A stretch of DNA of 34,307 bases from Phycisphaerales bacterium UBA1910 (GCA_002337545.1 DDGE01000047.1:50012-84318), one strand, 5' to 3'. Numbered from the stretch's first letter, positions 9,547 to 17,350 are shown. Notes: a model not told the origin generated them from the letters alone. Numbers and translations: made by a program.

Positions 9547-11046
9547 ATGATCGAACTCAGAAACTCGGAGGCAACGATCGCACAGGAAACCAATCAAACC
9601 ACCCCCCCACTCATCGCGGTCACCGGCGCTACAGGGTATGTAGGCGGGCGTCTCGTCCAATCCCTTCTGGAGTCCGGATATTGTGTCCGATGCATCGTTC
9701 GCGAACCACGAAAACTCGATCTGCGTCCGTGGGTGGACGATGATCGGGTCTCGATCGCCAAGTGCGATCTCGCGGAGGACGACGATCTCCATGAGCATCT
9801 CGAGGGCTGCAACGCAGCGTACTACCTCATCCATTCCATGGAGATATCCGGGAATGAGTATGCCGAGCGGGACCGGATGCTCGCGACCCGATTCGTCGAA
9901 TCCGCACAACGCGCCAAGATCGGACGCATCATTTACCTCGGCGGGCTTGGAGAAATGGGTGATGGCCTCAGCGAGCATCTGAGCTCCCGCCGCGAAGTAG
10001 AACGAATCCTGTCTTCGAGCAGCATCCCCTGCACCGTATTCCGTGCCGCCATGATCATCGGTTCAGGCTCCGCGTCATTCGAGATCCTCCGCTATCTGGT
10101 TGAGCGACTCCCGATCATGACAACCCCCAAATGGGTCACAACAGAATCGCAACCCATCTCAATCGCGGATGTTCTCCATTGGCTGGTCCGCTGCCTGAAG
10201 GTCCCTGAAACCGAGGGCCGAACCCTTGAGATCGGAGGGGCGGACATCCACCGCTACTGCGAGCTCATGCGGATCATGGCAGAGGAACTCAAACTCCCCC
10301 GACGCATCATCATCCCGCTCCCCGTCCTGACGCCAAGACTCAGTTCTGGATGGATCTCGCTCGTCACACCCGTGTCGTACCGGATCGCACGCCCACTCGC
10401 AGAGGGGCTCAAAAACAAAGTCGTCGTCACGGACAACTCCGTCCAGGAACTGATGCCCCATCAAGCGATGGGTGCGAGGGAGTCGATCCGCAACTCGCTC
10501 GAAAGGATCCGCATGAACGCCGTCACAACGCGTTGGTCCGTCGCAGGTCCAGTGCCAGGCGATCCGGATTGGGCGGGGGGGACTCTCTTCGAGGACCAAC
10601 GCACCATCGAGATCAACGCAACCCCAGAACAGGTTTTCCGTGCCGTGTGCAAGGTCGGCGGCGGGCACGGTTGGTATGCGGCAGACCTCCTCTGGCGCAT
10701 TCGCGGCTGGATGGACACCCTTGTCGGGGGGCCCGGGCTGCGGAGGGGGCGACGCGACCCGGAAAAGATCGAGTTTGGCGAAACTCTTGATTTCTGGCGC
10801 GTCATTGGCATCGAGCAGAATCGTTCACTCACCCTCCGCGCCGAGATGAAACTCCCCGGCACCGCGAACCTGGAATTCGTGCTCACGCCCAAGGGTGAAT
10901 CAACAGACCTCCAGATGACCGCACTCTTCAAACCCAAGGGGCTCCTCGGGCTCGCGTACTGGTATTCTGTGCTCCCGCTCCATCATTTTGTGTTCGCAGG
11001 CATGCTCAATGGAATCCGCAGGGCAGCGGAAAAACCGGAGGATTGA
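9547..11046 (+). CDS. SDR-family NAD(P)-binding protein with C-terminal DUF2867 domain
   Basis: This 499-residue fusion starts with an atypical SDR Rossmann domain: TGATGYVGG (residues about 26-34) binds NAD(P), followed by IVREPRKL and YYLIHSM. The second half (about 340-495) matches the DUF2867/SRPBCC-like region with the typical GGHGWYAADLLWRIRGWMD stretch. The C-terminus LAYWYSVLPLHHFVF is hydrophobic. Proteins of this two-domain type are common in bacteria; substrate and reaction are unknown. ATG 9547 is preferred over the TTG at 9523. It converges on the FtsK-type gene with only 3 bp between stop codons, and no terminator was seen there. Confidence 0.87.
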   Translation: MIELRNSEATIAQETNQTTPPLIAVTGATGYVGGRLVQSLLESGYCVRCIVREPRKLDLRPWVDDDRVSIAKCDLAEDDDLHEHLEGCNAAYYLIHSMEISGNEYAERDRMLATRFVESAQRAKIGRIIYLGGLGEMGDGLSEHLSSRREVERILSSSSIPCTVFRAAMIIGSGSASFEILRYLVERLPIMTTPKWVTTESQPISIADVLHWLVRCLKVPETEGRTLEIGGADIHRYCELMRIMAEELKLPRRIIIPLPVLTPRLSSGWISLVTPVSYRIARPLAEGLKNKVVVTDNSVQELMPHQAMGARESIRNSLERIRMNAVTTRWSVAGPVPGDPDWAGGTLFEDQRTIEINATPEQVFRAVCKVGGGHGWYAADLLWRIRGWMDTLVGGPGLRRGRRDPEKIEFGETLDFWRVIGIEQNRSLTLRAEMKLPGTANLEFVLTPKGESTDLQMTALFKPKGLLGLAYWYSVLPLHHFVFAGMLNGIRRAAEKPED

Positions 11047-11049
11047 CAC

Positions 11050-14000
11050 TCACGGTTCCGATGCTCCCGGCGCCTGCACGGGCCTGAACTTGATCTCTGT
11101 CCCTTCGACATCATCCGTGAGGAGCGCCCGATTCGCGCCCAGGTTCGATGCGGCCGAAGAATCCATAAGCATCGTCGAATCCGAGGCACTCATCTGCATC
11201 AGGACACGCATCCCGAACTCCCGGATTGTGCCCCGATCGAAAGTGCGTTCCAGATTCGTCAAAGTATCGCACCAGGCGATCGTCCAGACGCCCATCGCGG
11301 GTCCTTCGAGCAGTACATTCGCGAGGTCCTTGTCCGGCGATGACCCCGCATCGTCATCCAGCGAGAACCCGTAATCCTCGCTTCTTCGCAACTCACGCAG
11401 ACGATGCAGACCCGCGATAATGAAGAGCACGGGATCGCCGGGGTGCCCCGATCGTGATTGCACGATCTCATTCACTTCAGAAACAATCCGACCCGCATCA
11501 AGCGCACGGTGGAGTTCAATATTGTCTCCACGCCCGGCAATCGCCTGCTGGAATCTCGCATGCTCGGGATCTTCCTCGGGGGTCGCGTCGATGATGACAA
11601 CCCGAGCACCAGGGGTGGATGCGAATGTGATCGCGCTGGATGCCAGCATCCCGTATGCGGACATGGCCTGAGGACCAACGACAAGCATGTTCCCGCCTGA
11701 ACGCTTGGTAAACATCGGCGCGACGGGTGGCGCAATCGCAACGGACTCGCCAAGAAGAGCCCGAGGCAGTGATCGATCAGGGTTCGTGTGCTCGAAGGAC
11801 TCGCGGGTCGCTTCAAACTTCGCGAGGGTATTGCCCTCGAAGACTACCGTGGGCTCGAGTTCGACCGTCGGCGCGGGCAATCGTGTAAGTGCCGCGTCGC
11901 GATCCGAATCGGGTAGCCACGCCGTCTGGAATGGCGAGTTCCCCTCGATCAATCCGCCGGCATTGTTGTAGATCGCTTCGCCAGGACGCTCCAGGAGACG
12001 CGCTGCGTTGTTGTCTTCACCAAGAATCAGGTACGAGTCGGCTTCTGAGCACTGGAGCGCAATCCGCACCCCGATCTGTCCAAGCGTAGAACGCGCAAGC
12101 GAGTACGCGCCCGATAGGGTCTGCGAACCAAGAATGACATGCACCCCGAACGCACGACCCTGGCGAACCAATCGGTCGAGCAGCAACGAAGCGTCTGACG
12201 CGACCTCGTCATCAACCGTAAAGAACTCCTGAAACTCGTCGATCAATAAAAGCACGCGTGGGAGATGCTCATCCGGCGCGAGCTTGCGGGCCCCCGCGAG
12301 GTCTTGAGCCCCGAGCTTGCGGAACAACTCGCCGCGTGTAGTAAGCTCGTCGTCGAGCCGCTGGAGAACGGACAGACCAAACTCACGATCAGACTCGATC
12401 GCGACGGCGCGGACATGAGGCAAACGCCCACCGGTATACGCCTTGAACTCGACGCCCTTCTTAAAGTCGATCAGGTACATCTCCAGCTGATCCGGACCGT
12501 ACCACATCCCCGCGGCCGTGATCATCACATGCAGCAGCGTGGATTTACCCGATCCAGTCCGTCCTGCAATCAACGCGTGCTGACGCGTGCCCAAACCAAG
12601 CCGCAGCTCCTGCACCTTGCGTGCGCCCGATCGACCGAGCGGGACCACGAGCTCCTCCGCGCAATCACGCGACCAGAGCTCGTCATCGTTCGTAGGCGTC
12701 AGTCGATCAAACGGGACCTCGATACGACCCGCGTCCTCGCTCGCGCGTGCAACGCGATCAAGAATCTGCGAGAACAGTGCATCTTCGGGCTCGGAATCTA
12801 GGGTGAGTTCGAGCTCGGTGTCCGGCCCCTGTTCGAACGGTTTACCTGTATCTCCCAGATGCAGCGTCGCCGGCACATCGTCAAGCGAACCCTTGAGTTC
12901 TTCGGGGAGTTTCGCATTGTGCTCAACGCAGAGGATCGCATACACACCGCATCGCGGCCCGGATTCGAGGATGCTCTTGAGCTTGCTCGCACCGTTATCC
13001 GTCAACGCAACCTGCAAGTCTGGGATCACGATGAACCGATACGGCTCAGCGATCTCACCCGCCGCCTCGTTGTATTCCTCGATCGTCGAGTAGTCCTTGC
13101 GGAGATACTTCTGAATGACCGTCTGCATGTGCTCAGTGAGGTCCACAAGCTGGCGTTCGATCTGATTCGGATCTGCCCAGATCCGTTGTCCTACGGGTGA
13201 TGGATCGAGATCCGAAAGACGCATGAACCCCGCATACGACTGACCGATGCCGACCGGATCACACAGCACGAAACGGGCCTTGCGCCCCGGGAACGACGCG
13301 AGGATGCGAGTGACGACATTCCGCATGGATGACAACGCCTGATCGCGTGACGCTCGACCATGACGGATCAGGAACGAACTCGCACCCGGCAACGCGAGCA
13401 CGCCCGGGGTATCGATCCGATCTGGAAGCCCGAGTTCATCACGGATTTCTGCAGGCAACGCATCGATTCGTTCGCCCAGTTTGACCGCGAGCGAGGCAAA
13501 CCTGACCACGCCGGGCACTTGAGCTGGCTGCGGTAGTCCGGGCATGGTTTCAAATCGCGGGTTCGTGTCGCCTGCCAGCTCCGCATTCGCACGGACGATT
13601 TCCATCGATGACCGTACCGCGGGCACGAGCGACTCTCGCACACCCTGACACACCCGCTCGTACTCCGATTCCGCTTCAGAACGGATGCTCTCGAACTGCT
13701 CCCGTGCCTCCGTGGTTGCATCCTGATACTTGGAATCTGCGAGACGCGTTTGCGATTCCACCCATGTATCAATCTCACCAAGTTCAGAGGACCGCTTCGC
13801 GTTGCGCTCTTCAACGCCGGACTCATACTTCTGCATCTCCTCACGGATGGATGCCCCGGACTTGCGTTCGCTGTCTTTGGAGATCGCTTGCAACTTATGA
13901 TCGGCCTTGGCGACTTCAGAACGGTGTCGTTCATTCAACGAATCCATCAGGGTATCGATTTCCATCCCGAGCTTGATCTGCAACTCCTGGATCGTGGCCC

Positions 14001-14745
14001 TCGCCACATGAAGCGCCCTATTCGCTTCGTTCGCGTGTTCAACCTTCTTCGCTTTGGACCGCAGCATGCCCCCCAGCCCGGGGTTCGCGCACACATCAAC
14101 CGCCAAGCCGAGCTTTTCGATTGCTTCGTCCACACGCTCGAATGTCAACTCCTCGCGAGGCACCCTGTACGAATCATCAATCTCTGCGAGTTGCTTCAGG
14201 ACCGCATGGCTCAACGAGCCGCCGAGTGTCTCCTCGAGGGAATCAATCAGCTTGACACGGTCCTCGATCGCCTTCTGGTCGCTTTTTCGACGCTGTTCAA
14301 TCTTCAGCGTCTCGGACTCAGACATGGTGTCCGCAAGCCACATCCGTTCCTGTGCCTCACGCTTCGCTTTCTCGATCGTGCTGCGATGCCGCTGCTGGAT
14401 GATACTGATAGCCCGGTCTCGCTCCTTGCCAAGTTCACTGACCCGCTTCGCGTGCTTCTCCTCTGCACCCCGCTTCGCAGACTCGGACTGCTCTTTGATC
14501 TCCGCTTGAGTACGGGCCAGCCGCTCATCGTGCTTCGCGCTGCGTTGATCAAACACGCTCTTCGCATCGCTCAGGCGTTGATCCCGAGTGGCACTCGACT
14601 GTTTGATCGCATCGATCGCCAGATCGATCTGATCGATCAACGAACGGATCGCTCGCACCTGAGCATCGATCCCGAGAATCCCCGCCCGGGATGCTTGTCC
14701 CCGTTGTTTCACATCTTCTTCACTCACCAGCTCGTCTCGCTTCAT
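11050..14745 (-). CDS. FtsK/SpoIIIE-type ATPase with long coiled coil, type VII (EccC/EssC)-like
   Basis: This is a 1231-residue protein. Residues about 35-370 are a long, highly charged coiled coil. Three RecA-like units follow. Unit 1 (about 400-640) has FVLCDPVGIG and FIVIPDLQ but no Walker A Lys. Unit 2 has canonical Walker A GRTGSGKST (728-736), the FtsK-type YLIDFKKGVEF, Walker B LLLIDEF (832-838) and HVILGSQTL. Unit 3 (about 1000-1225) has VGPQAMSAYG where Walker A should be. A tandem of three FtsK domains is the EccC/EssC layout, but no transmembrane helix or FHA domain is visible. The start overlaps the upstream 70-residue WXG-like gene by 26 bp; an ATG at 14775 is an alternative. 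Expected role: ATP-driven recruitment or export of the small WXG-like proteins. The alternative is a soluble DNA translocase. Confidence 0.85.
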   Translation of the reverse strand: MKRDELVSEEDVKQRGQASRAGILGIDAQVRAIRSLIDQIDLAIDAIKQSSATRDQRLSDAKSVFDQRSAKHDERLARTQAEIKEQSESAKRGAEEKHAKRVSELGKERDRAISIIQQRHRSTIEKAKREAQERMWLADTMSESETLKIEQRRKSDQKAIEDRVKLIDSLEETLGGSLSHAVLKQLAEIDDSYRVPREELTFERVDEAIEKLGLAVDVCANPGLGGMLRSKAKKVEHANEANRALHVARATIQELQIKLGMEIDTLMDSLNERHRSEVAKADHKLQAISKDSERKSGASIREEMQKYESGVEERNAKRSSELGEIDTWVESQTRLADSKYQDATTEAREQFESIRSEAESEYERVCQGVRESLVPAVRSSMEIVRANAELAGDTNPRFETMPGLPQPAQVPGVVRFASLAVKLGERIDALPAEIRDELGLPDRIDTPGVLALPGASSFLIRHGRASRDQALSSMRNVVTRILASFPGRKARFVLCDPVGIGQSYAGFMRLSDLDPSPVGQRIWADPNQIERQLVDLTEHMQTVIQKYLRKDYSTIEEYNEAAGEIAEPYRFIVIPDLQVALTDNGASKLKSILESGPRCGVYAILCVEHNAKLPEELKGSLDDVPATLHLGDTGKPFEQGPDTELELTLDSEPEDALFSQILDRVARASEDAGRIEVPFDRLTPTNDDELWSRDCAEELVVPLGRSGARKVQELRLGLGTRQHALIAGRTGSGKSTLLHVMITAAGMWYGPDQLEMYLIDFKKGVEFKAYTGGRLPHVRAVAIESDREFGLSVLQRLDDELTTRGELFRKLGAQDLAGARKLAPDEHLPRVLLLIDEFQEFFTVDDEVASDASLLLDRLVRQGRAFGVHVILGSQTLSGAYSLARSTLGQIGVRIALQCSEADSYLILGEDNNAARLLERPGEAIYNNAGGLIEGNSPFQTAWLPDSDRDAALTRLPAPTVELEPTVVFEGNTLAKFEATRESFEHTNPDRSLPRALLGESVAIAPPVAPMFTKRSGGNMLVVGPQAMSAYGMLASSAITFASTPGARVVIIDATPEEDPEHARFQQAIAGRGDNIELHRALDAGRIVSEVNEIVQSRSGHPGDPVLFIIAGLHRLRELRRSEDYGFSLDDDAGSSPDKDLANVLLEGPAMGVWTIAWCDTLTNLERTFDRGTIREFGMRVLMQMSASDSTMLMDSSAASNLGANRALLTDDVEGTEIKFRPVQAPGASEP

Positions 14746-14932
14746 CGCAGGCGGATTGTAACCGGTCCATCGCATCGATCGCTCGCCGAACCAATGGGTC
14801 GAAGTTATTCACAAAGTCTTCCGCGAAACGATCGGCGTTCTGATCATCCCACGACGCATTGCAACGCCTCCAGGCAACCCGGTAGTTTTTTACCGCATCC
14901 ACGAGCATCCCCTTGCCAACAGACTGGCTCAT
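14720..14932 (-). CDS. Small WXG100-like protein (WDD variant)
   Basis: This 70-residue, predicted helix-turn-helix hairpin has the turn SWDDQNADRFAEDF at residues 27-40. Trp28, Asp30, Gln31, Phe36, Asp39 and Phe40 match, position for position, the motif of the 90-residue protein encoded at 15471-15743. Canonical WXG100 proteins have W-x-G at the turn followed by helical aromatic residues; here Gly is replaced by Asp. It is shorter than the usual 100 residues. Its ATG overlaps the upstream stop as ATGA (translational coupling), and its 3' end overlaps the start of the FtsK-type gene. A likely substrate, chaperone partner or structural subunit of the ATPase; function is inferred from context only. 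Confidence 0.75.
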   Translation of the reverse strand: MSQSVGKGMLVDAVKNYRVAWRRCNASWDDQNADRFAEDFVNNFDPLVRRAIDAMDRLQSACDEARRAGE

Positions 14933-15468
14933 GATTCATCCCCTTGACCATCCGCTCCATCTGGCGTGGTATCGCCATCAGGCTTGTGTTCTTCATGCTG
15001 CAATCGTGTGTACTCATCGAGCGCACGGATCTGCCCATCAAGCCGCCCCAAAGCACGGGGCATATCCGCCCGCGCGACCGACGCCATCGCCTGCACCGCT
15101 CCGCGGTAATAGTCGATCTCCTTGCGGAGTTTGTTGATCGCCCGCTTCGTTGATTCGAGCTTCTCCTCCGCCTCATGCACGCGCCGTTTCGCCTTCTCGT
15201 ACTCCTTCCGTGCGTCCACAGACGGGCGCGGCTGACTGGAGCTGATCTGCTGGGTCAGCTTCGATTTCGCAACGACCGCCGCTTCCGACCGCACGCGGAT
15301 CTCTCGCTTCCAGTGCGATAATCGATCGCCCTGCAGCCACGACAGCACCCGCATCGCGTCCGATCCCGGGCTGGTTAACGCCCGCTCCACATCCTCCTTG
15401 AACTGGATGAGCGACGGGCGAAAATCGACGAGCGCCTGGGTGTTTGTGACGCGTACCTTGGCGCACAT
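14929..15468 (-). CDS. Coiled-coil protein of the WXG/FtsK locus, unknown function
   Basis: This 179-residue protein has no enzymatic motif. Residues about 55-165 are strongly helical and charged (YEKAKRRVHEAEEKLESTKR, then KLRKEIDYYRG), consistent with a coiled coil. The N-terminal part (ALVDFRPSLIQFKEDVERAL) and the WLQGDRLSHWKREI stretch are Trp- and Phe-containing helices. The last 20 residues are acidic, Gly/Asp-rich and probably disordered. There is no signal peptide or membrane segment. The gene starts 2 bp after the 90-residue WXG-like gene ends and its stop overlaps the next start (ATGA), so the three small proteins should be made in linked amounts. I recall similar unnamed proteins in other planctomycetes but cannot confirm. 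It could be an LXG-like partner, a chaperone or a scaffold. Confidence 0.75.
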   Translation of the reverse strand: MCAKVRVTNTQALVDFRPSLIQFKEDVERALTSPGSDAMRVLSWLQGDRLSHWKREIRVRSEAAVVAKSKLTQQISSSQPRPSVDARKEYEKAKRRVHEAEEKLESTKRAINKLRKEIDYYRGAVQAMASVARADMPRALGRLDGQIRALDEYTRLQHEEHKPDGDTTPDGADGQGDES

Positions 15469-15470
15469 GC

Positions 15471-15743
15471 TCAGCGCTGCCTCAGATATTCATCGAGACG
15501 GTCGGCCTTCCGCATAAGGAATGGCACCTGTTGGTCGATCGACTCCCGAAAACGCATCAGCTGACGCATCGTGTCCTCGAAGTCCTTCTGGAACTTCACC
15601 TGCTCCTGATCACGCCAAGTCTGACTCAGGTTGGACATCTGCCCATTGAGTTGGGTCATCTGCTGCTCCATACCCGTCCCAAATCGCTTGAGCATCTGAG
15701 CAAACTTACGGATTTCTTCTGGATCTGCGACTGCTTTCGCCAT
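15471..15743 (-). CDS. WXG100-like protein (WRD variant), first gene of the FtsK locus
   Basis: This 90-residue all-helical protein is close to WXG100 length. The turn lies at residues 42-55, TWRDQEQVKFQKDF, with Trp43, Asp45, Gln46, Phe51, Asp54 and Phe55 in the same register as the 70-residue paralogue downstream. The first helix (about 8-38) has heptad-like hydrophobics and the second runs from about 46 to 88. WXG100 proteins are small dimeric helical hairpins exported by type VII systems. The usual Gly after Trp-x is Asp here. The ribosome site GAGGTGA sits 6 nt before the ATG. A strong terminator after tRNA-Val, 119 bp upstream, means this operon probably has its own promoter between 15744 and 15861. 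Confidence 0.8.
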   Translation of the reverse strand: MAKAVADPEEIRKFAQMLKRFGTGMEQQMTQLNGQMSNLSQTWRDQEQVKFQKDFEDTMRQLMRFRESIDQQVPFLMRKADRLDEYLRQR

Positions 15744-15861
15744 GGGTCACCTCGCTTGACCGTTCGCCCGCGCCCTCAGGTGTGTTCCGTTACACCCTGC
15801 TCTACGCACCGGAATCAGGCATATTCCGAGTGTATCGCAATCAGCACCACATGAAGCATGC

Positions 15862-15902
15862 CACAAAAACAAACGATGTCCGCGTGTAGAACACGGACAT
15901 CG
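15862..15902 (-). terminator. Intrinsic terminator downstream of tRNA-Val
   Basis: On the minus strand CGATGTCCG pairs with CGGACATCG across an 11-nt loop, followed by TTTGTTTTTG. It separates the tRNA-Val transcript from the WXG/FtsK operon. Confidence 0.85.
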
Positions 15903-15942
15903 ATCATTCTCAGAACCCATCCAGATAGTTGGCCGGGAAAAA

Positions 15943-16016
15943 TAGGCGAGGAGGGACTCGAACCCACGACATTTCGCGTGTAAGGCGAACGCTCTAGCCA
16001 ACTGAGCTACTCGCCC
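15943..16016 (-). tRNA. tRNA-Val (anticodon UAC)
   Basis: The 74-nt minus-strand cloverleaf has acceptor GGGCGAG paired with CTCGCCT, D-arm TAGCTCAGTTGGCTAGAGC, anticodon stem TTCGC/GCGAA around loop CTTACAC (anticodon TAC), and T-loop GTTCGAGTC. Discriminator is A. CCA is not encoded and the first acceptor pair is G-U. An inverted repeat (16021-16028 with 16038-16045) lies 4 bp upstream of the 5' end. Confidence 0.96.
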
Positions 16017-16349
16017 GGCTGGGCTGAGGATAGCACGCTCAGCCCATAAATCTCCATTTTCCGCAAACCTTCATACCCAAAAAAGAGATCGCCCCGCCGA
16101 GGAGGGAACTCGGCGGGTGAGCAACAAGGATCGAAATCTCAGTGAGACCATGACCCCCGGCTCTGAGCGATCTCAGAGAGGGCGACTGATGAGTCTGAAA
16201 GATACACATTTCGCCCACGGTGTGGTCGAAATTTCATCCTGAATGCGAAATTTGTTACAGAGAAATCTCACAATGGGGTGTTCGCTTTACAGCTCAATAT
16301 ATTAACGAAATCCAAATATGCACACGATTCGGGGATAACCCGAATGTGC
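16017..16349. other. Gene-free, AT-richer spacer with hairpins
   Basis: No gene is supported here. The stretch holds an 8-bp inverted repeat GGGCTGAG/CTCAGCCC (16021-16045) beside tRNA-Val. A 9-bp stem CCCGCCGAG/CTCGGCGGG lies at 16093-16117; read on the minus strand it is followed, after about 8 nt, by six T, so it may be a weak terminator. Composition between about 16200 and 16350 is lower in GC than the neighbouring genes. Confidence 0.5.
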
Positions 16350-16384
16350 AAAAAAAAACTGCCCGGGTTGCTCCGGGCAGTTTT
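16350..16384 (-). terminator. Intrinsic terminator of the PEP-CTERM-like gene
   Basis: On the minus strand, ACTGCCCGG and CCGGGCAGT form a long GC-rich stem around a short loop and are followed by nine T. It lies 58 bp after the stop at 16442. Confidence 0.93.
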
Positions 16385-16441
16385 CAGTGAAAGAGAAATC
16401 ACGAAACGCGGAGGCGGAGACAATGCGTTTCAATACACCGC

Positions 16442-17104
16442 TTATCGACGACGACGAGTCGCGACCAATCCGCCAAGCCCGATCAATGCCATCCCAGACG
16501 GTGCGGGGATCACGCTGATCGTCATGTGAGTGAAATCAGCGCCCAGAGCGTTTTCGAACGGGCCATCATCGATGCCCAACCCAAAGACGGTCAGACCGGT
16601 GTAGTCGTAGGTACCAGCCGCATCGAGAATGTCGAGCGAATCAAGCGTATCACCAACATACGACACATTGAAGGTCGAAAGGAAGTTGCCGAACGCACCG
16701 GCCTGATCGGTAACGACACCGTTGGGGAAACCATCAACCGAGCCGTCGGTGATGAAGAAGCCGTCTGCCTGCGGATCGTTGTTGCGAACCACAAACGAAG
16801 GGGTAAAACCGGCTGGGTAGGGGTTCGCGGCTTGAATCACCGTACCACCAGAGAATGCCACCTGGAATGTGGACAGATCGATGGTGTAACCGCGGACCGG
16901 GAACGAACCGTCGACATAGTCCATCGAGCTGAGTTCGAAGGAATAGGTCATGGTTTCGCCAACATTGACATTCTGGAAGTCGCCCCGGTTGATGCCGTTG
17001 AAGTAGACATCGCCGTGGACCTCCACGAGGACATCGTTCACGGTGCCAGCAAGTGCAGGAACTACGGTGAGCGCGATTGCGCCGATCATGGCCTTGGTGT
17101 TCAT
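16442..17104 (-). CDS. Exported protein with PEP-CTERM-like (PAP) sorting tail
   Basis: This 220-residue protein starts with a signal peptide (MNTKAMIGAIALTVVPALAG, cleavage near residue 20) and ends with a tripartite sorting signal: a Pro motif (PAPSG), a hydrophobic helix (MALIGLGGLVA) and a basic end (TRRRR). This is the PEP-CTERM layout with PAP in place of PEP, which is processed by an exosortase in other bacteria. The mature part is Gly/Asp/Phe-rich, probably beta-rich, with no catalytic motif. A good ribosome site (GGAGAG) lies about 5 nt before the ATG. The gene stands alone, with its own terminator, and is divergent from the gene at 17420. The exosortase gene is not in the window. 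Confidence 0.85.
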   Translation of the reverse strand: MNTKAMIGAIALTVVPALAGTVNDVLVEVHGDVYFNGINRGDFQNVNVGETMTYSFELSSMDYVDGSFPVRGYTIDLSTFQVAFSGGTVIQAANPYPAGFTPSFVVRNNDPQADGFFITDGSVDGFPNGVVTDQAGAFGNFLSTFNVSYVGDTLDSLDILDAAGTYDYTGLTVFGLGIDDGPFENALGADFTHMTISVIPAPSGMALIGLGGLVATRRRR

Positions 17105-17289
17105 GGTTCTCTCCGTTTGAGTGTGTTTCGCCGGCGAAGTGATTACCGGTGTGCTGCGTTGTCCGTGAGTGCTGCCGGGCTCGATGTAGTATCACCCATC
17201 CCCGCGACATCCGGAACTGTTTTTGTGAGACGACGACCCCGCCGACTCCTGATGACACGAATGTATCGAGGTCGATGAGCCGTTGCAAG

Positions 17290-17315
17290 TTTCCCATGGG
17301 AAATTTTGCAAAATT
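17290..17315. promoter_or_regulatory. Two overlapping 14-bp perfect palindromes (candidate operator)
   Basis: TTTCCCATGGGAAA (17290-17303) and AATTTTGCAAAATT (17302-17315) are each perfectly palindromic and share two bases. TTGCAA occurs at 17283-17288 and again at 17306-17311, 23 bp apart. The site lies in the divergent spacer between the exported PAP-tail protein and the unknown gene at 17420, about 60 bp upstream of a TATAAT box. A dimeric repressor or activator site is a reasonable inference. Confidence 0.45.
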
Positions 17316-17350
17316 ATTTTCGTGACATACCACACCCCATCGTGTACACT

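Noticed and set aside
13750..14934. Plus-strand open frame of 394 codons
   Set aside because: Antisense to the coiled-coil part of the FtsK-type ATPase and to the 70-residue WXG-like gene; a shadow frame.
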